64,000 bases of DNA, taken from Roseinatronobacter monicus (GTDB lineage: Bacteria; Pseudomonadota; Alphaproteobacteria; Rhodobacterales; Rhodobacteraceae). Positions 62,118 through 64,000 of the stretch are shown here, piece by piece. The first letter of the stretch is position 1. Each line of letters opens with the position of its first letter. The position numbers and the translations under genes are program-made. Location: the NCBI RefSeq assembly GCF_006716865.1, contig NZ_VFPT01000001.1, positions 1,855,001 to 1,919,000 on the forward strand. Reading direction: 5' to 3'. The notes beneath the pieces are model-generated. The model was not told the DNA's origin. It saw nothing but the letters and a program-made list of their open reading frames with translations, and did not search any database.

Positions 62118-64000
62118 TCAGGCCGCCTGCGCATCTTTGATTTTGTAGAAGCCACGCCCCGCCTGCGCCATCTGGCGCAGCAAATCAGGGGCGCTGAACC
62201 GCGCCCCATAGCGCGCTTCCAGATCATCGCAAACCGACACTGCAAATTCCGCACCCAGCATGTCGAGCCATGCAAATGGCCCACCTGACCACGGGGCAAA
62301 CCCCCAGCCAAGAATGGCGCCGACATCGCCTTCGCGGATATCCTCCAGCACACCTTCTTCCAATGCGCGCACGGCTTCCAGCGCCTGCGCGAACATCAGA
62401 CGGTGCTGCACGGTTATCAGATCAGGCTGCGTATCAGCGGGGGCAAATTTCGCGGCCAGCCCCGGCCACAAGCCCTGGCGCTTGCCCTTGCCATCATACT
62501 CATAGAACCCGGCTGCGGATTTGCGCCCCAGACGCCCCTCATCCACCATCCAGAAGACAACCTCGTCCACATCGCCATCCGCATAATCCGCGCCCATTGC
62601 GGCGCGGGTGGCTTTGGCGATCTTCGCGCCCAGATCGAGCGAGGTTTCATCGACCAGTTGCAACGGTCCCAGCGGCATGCCCATCAGGCGCGCAGCATTT
62701 TCGACCAGCGCAGGCGCAACCCCTTCGCGCACCATCCGCATCCCTTCATTCAGATAGGGGATGATGCAGCGATTGGCGTAGAAGAACCGCGCGTCATTGA
62801 CAACAATTGGCGTTTTGCGGATCTGGCGGACGAAATCCAGCGCCTTGGCAACCGCACGCGCGCCTGTCTTCTGGCCCTTGATGATCTCGACCAGAAGCAT
62901 CTTGTCGACCGGGCTGAAGAAGTGAATGCCAATGAAGTTCTCGGCCCGTTCCGACGCCTTGGCCAGTTCGGTGATCGGCAAGGTCGAAGTGTTGGTGGCA
63001 AAAATCGCGTCCTTGCCCAATACTGCCTCGGCGCGGGCGGTGACCTTGGCCTTGACGGATGGGTCCTCGAACACGGCCTCGATGACCAGATCGCACCCGT
63101 CCAGCGCGGCATACTCCGTGGTCGCAGTGATGCGGTTCAGCACTTCGGCTTTCTGCTCGGCGCTGACTTTGCCACGCGACATGCCCTTGTCGAGTATCCC
63201 CTCGGCATGTGCCTTGCCCTTCTCGGCAGAGGCTTGTTCAGCGTCGATCAAAACCACCTCGATGCCTGCATTGGCCGCGACATAGGCAATGCCCGCACCC
63301 ATCATGCCCGCACCCAAAACCCCCAGCTTGCGCACCTTTTCATCCGCAACATCGGGGCGGTTCGCGCCCTTTTCCAACGCTTCCTTGTTGATAAAGAGCG
63401 ACCGGATCATGGCACTGGACGAAGGGTTCATTAGCACATGCGTGAACCAGCGCGCCTCGATCTTCAGCGCGGTGTCAAAGGGCACCAGCGCGCCCTCATA
63501 GACTGCCGACAACAGCGCCTTGGCGGCAGGATACACCCCTTGCGTCTTGCCATTGATCATGGCGGACGCGCCCACAAAAGTCATGAAGCCCGCCGGATGG
63601 TAGGGCGCGCCACCAGGCATTTTGTAGCCTTTCGCATCCCACGGCTTGACCAGATCGGCCTCTGTGGCGCCCAGAACCCAGTCTTTTGCACGCGCCAACA
63701 GGTCTGCGGCAGGGACAACCTCGTCAATGATCCCGGCGGATTTGGCCTTTTTCGGCTCGGACAGCTTGCCTTCCAGCAAGAAAGGGGCCGCGCCCATCGC
63801 GCCCAGCTTTCGCGCCAGTCGCGTGGTGCCGCCTGCGCCGGGGAATATGCCCACTTTTATTTCGGGCAAGCCGATCTTGGCCTTGGGGTTATCCGCCGCG
63901 ATGATCCGGTGACAGGAGAGCGGTATCTCCAAGCCGATGCCCAGAGCCGTGCCGGGCAGCGCCGCGACAATCGGCTTGCCACCTTTCAGCGATTTCGGGT
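62118..64000 (-). CDS. Multifunctional enoyl-CoA hydratase / 3-hydroxyacyl-CoA dehydrogenase (FadB/FadJ type), 5' end outside window
   Basis: Alpha-subunit-type enzyme of fatty-acid beta-oxidation. At the window edge the frame is open and already inside the crotonase domain (PIVAALPGTALGIGLE, then KIGLPEIKVGIFPGAGGTTRL). Next comes the NAD fold LGVLGAGMMGAGIAYVAANA, the HFFSPVDKMLLVEIIKG motif of hydroxyacyl-CoA dehydrogenase, and two C-terminal HAD helical repeats. More than 620 residues are seen. The thiolase partner is not in the window; a start at 63932 would cut the crotonase domain and is rejected. Confidence 0.94.
   Translation of the reverse strand, partial: PKSLKGGKPIVAALPGTALGIGLEIPLSCHRIIAADNPKAKIGLPEIKVGIFPGAGGTTRLARKLGAMGAAPFLLEGKLSEPKKAKSAGIIDEVVPAADLLARAKDWVLGATEADLVKPWDAKGYKMPGGAPYHPAGFMTFVGASAMINGKTQGVYPAAKALLSAVYEGALVPFDTALKIEARWFTHVLMNPSSSAMIRSLFINKEALEKGANRPDVADEKVRKLGVLGAGMMGAGIAYVAANAGIEVVLIDAEQASAEKGKAHAEGILDKGMSRGKVSAEQKAEVLNRITATTEYAALDGCDLVIEAVFEDPSVKAKVTARAEAVLGKDAIFATNTSTLPITELAKASERAENFIGIHFFSPVDKMLLVEIIKGQKTGARAVAKALDFVRQIRKTPIVVNDARFFYANRCIIPYLNEGMRMVREGVAPALVENAARLMGMPLGPLQLVDETSLDLGAKIAKATRAAMGADYADGDVDEVVFWMVDEGRLGRKSAAGFYEYDGKGKRQGLWPGLAAKFAPADTQPDLITVQHRLMFAQALEAVRALEEGVLEDIREGDVGAILGWGFAPWSGGPFAWLDMLGAEFAVSVCDDLEARYGARFSAPDLLRQMAQAGRGFYKIKDAQAA

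Overview
The window looks like chromosomal DNA of an alphaproteobacterium of the Rhodobacterales (Roseobacter/Rhodobacter group). This rests on gene content and order: irr divergent from fabA, soxBDAG, ccmI-ruvX, TRAP transporters, an alphaproteobacterial miaB-ybeZ-ybeY-corC-lnt run, DUF1285, DUF1289, DUF2794, an NDUFS4-like complex I subunit, Hint-domain proteins, and high GC with GC-rich third codon positions. No rRNA, tRNA, CRISPR or prophage was seen. The ABC ATPase gene at the left edge and the fatty-acid oxidation gene at the right edge run out of the window.

Layout. 1-4832 (minus): an oligopeptide-type ABC importer (fused ATPase, two permeases, Tat-exported binding protein). 5092-7147 (minus): DUF1289, ruvX, ccmI. 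7365-13551 (plus): heterotetrameric sarcosine oxidase soxB-D-A-G, with two small membrane-protein ORFs between soxB and soxD. 13654-14253: sodB. 14326-15376: an IS630-family element. 15443-18603 (minus): a TRAP transporter dctP-Q-M. 18772-20831 (minus): an EamA permease, a complex I accessory subunit, a long intergenic hairpin and DUF1285. 20920-27639 (plus): MoxR ATPase, DUF58, BatA/DUF4159 and a second large membrane protein, all overlapping end to end. 27650-35246: alpha/beta hydrolase, dapB, rbfA, a phosphodiester glycosidase-like exported protein, truB, DUF1643, fabA, irr, EamA. 35352-39762: lrgAB-like pair, smpB, a NYN/LabA-type protein, a GNAT enzyme, a small exported protein and glutathione-dependent formaldehyde dehydrogenase. 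39908-42630: DUF2794, argD, argF. 43035-50492: a multi-pass membrane protein, smc, an MFS permease and a BaiN-like flavoprotein. 50593-56840 (plus): an EEP-fold hydrolase, miaB, ybeZ, ybeY, corC, lnt. 56880-57920: an unrecognised membrane protein. 58052-60405: two different IS630-family elements 32 bp apart. 60463-62075: two tandem Hint-like genes lacking the catalytic cysteine. 62118-64000: multifunctional fatty-acid oxidation protein.

Most of the window is housekeeping: translation (rbfA, truB, smpB, miaB, ybeY), envelope biogenesis (lnt, fabA), arginine and lysine synthesis, and chromosome segregation. Around it sit uptake and catabolism of small organic compounds. Sarcosine oxidase releases formaldehyde or 5,10-methylene-THF plus H2O2; the glutathione-dependent formaldehyde dehydrogenase at 38.6 kb and the superoxide dismutase directly downstream fit that chemistry, though the link is inference.

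The least explained parts are the long GC-rich hairpin at 20066-20139, a dispersed imperfect repeat of about 167 bp (29077 and 42759), a hairpin-plus-conserved-tail repeat (41631 and 49267), the extra ORFs inside the sox operon, and the tandem Hint-like proteins beside the insertion sequences. No clearly new defence or biosynthetic system was found.
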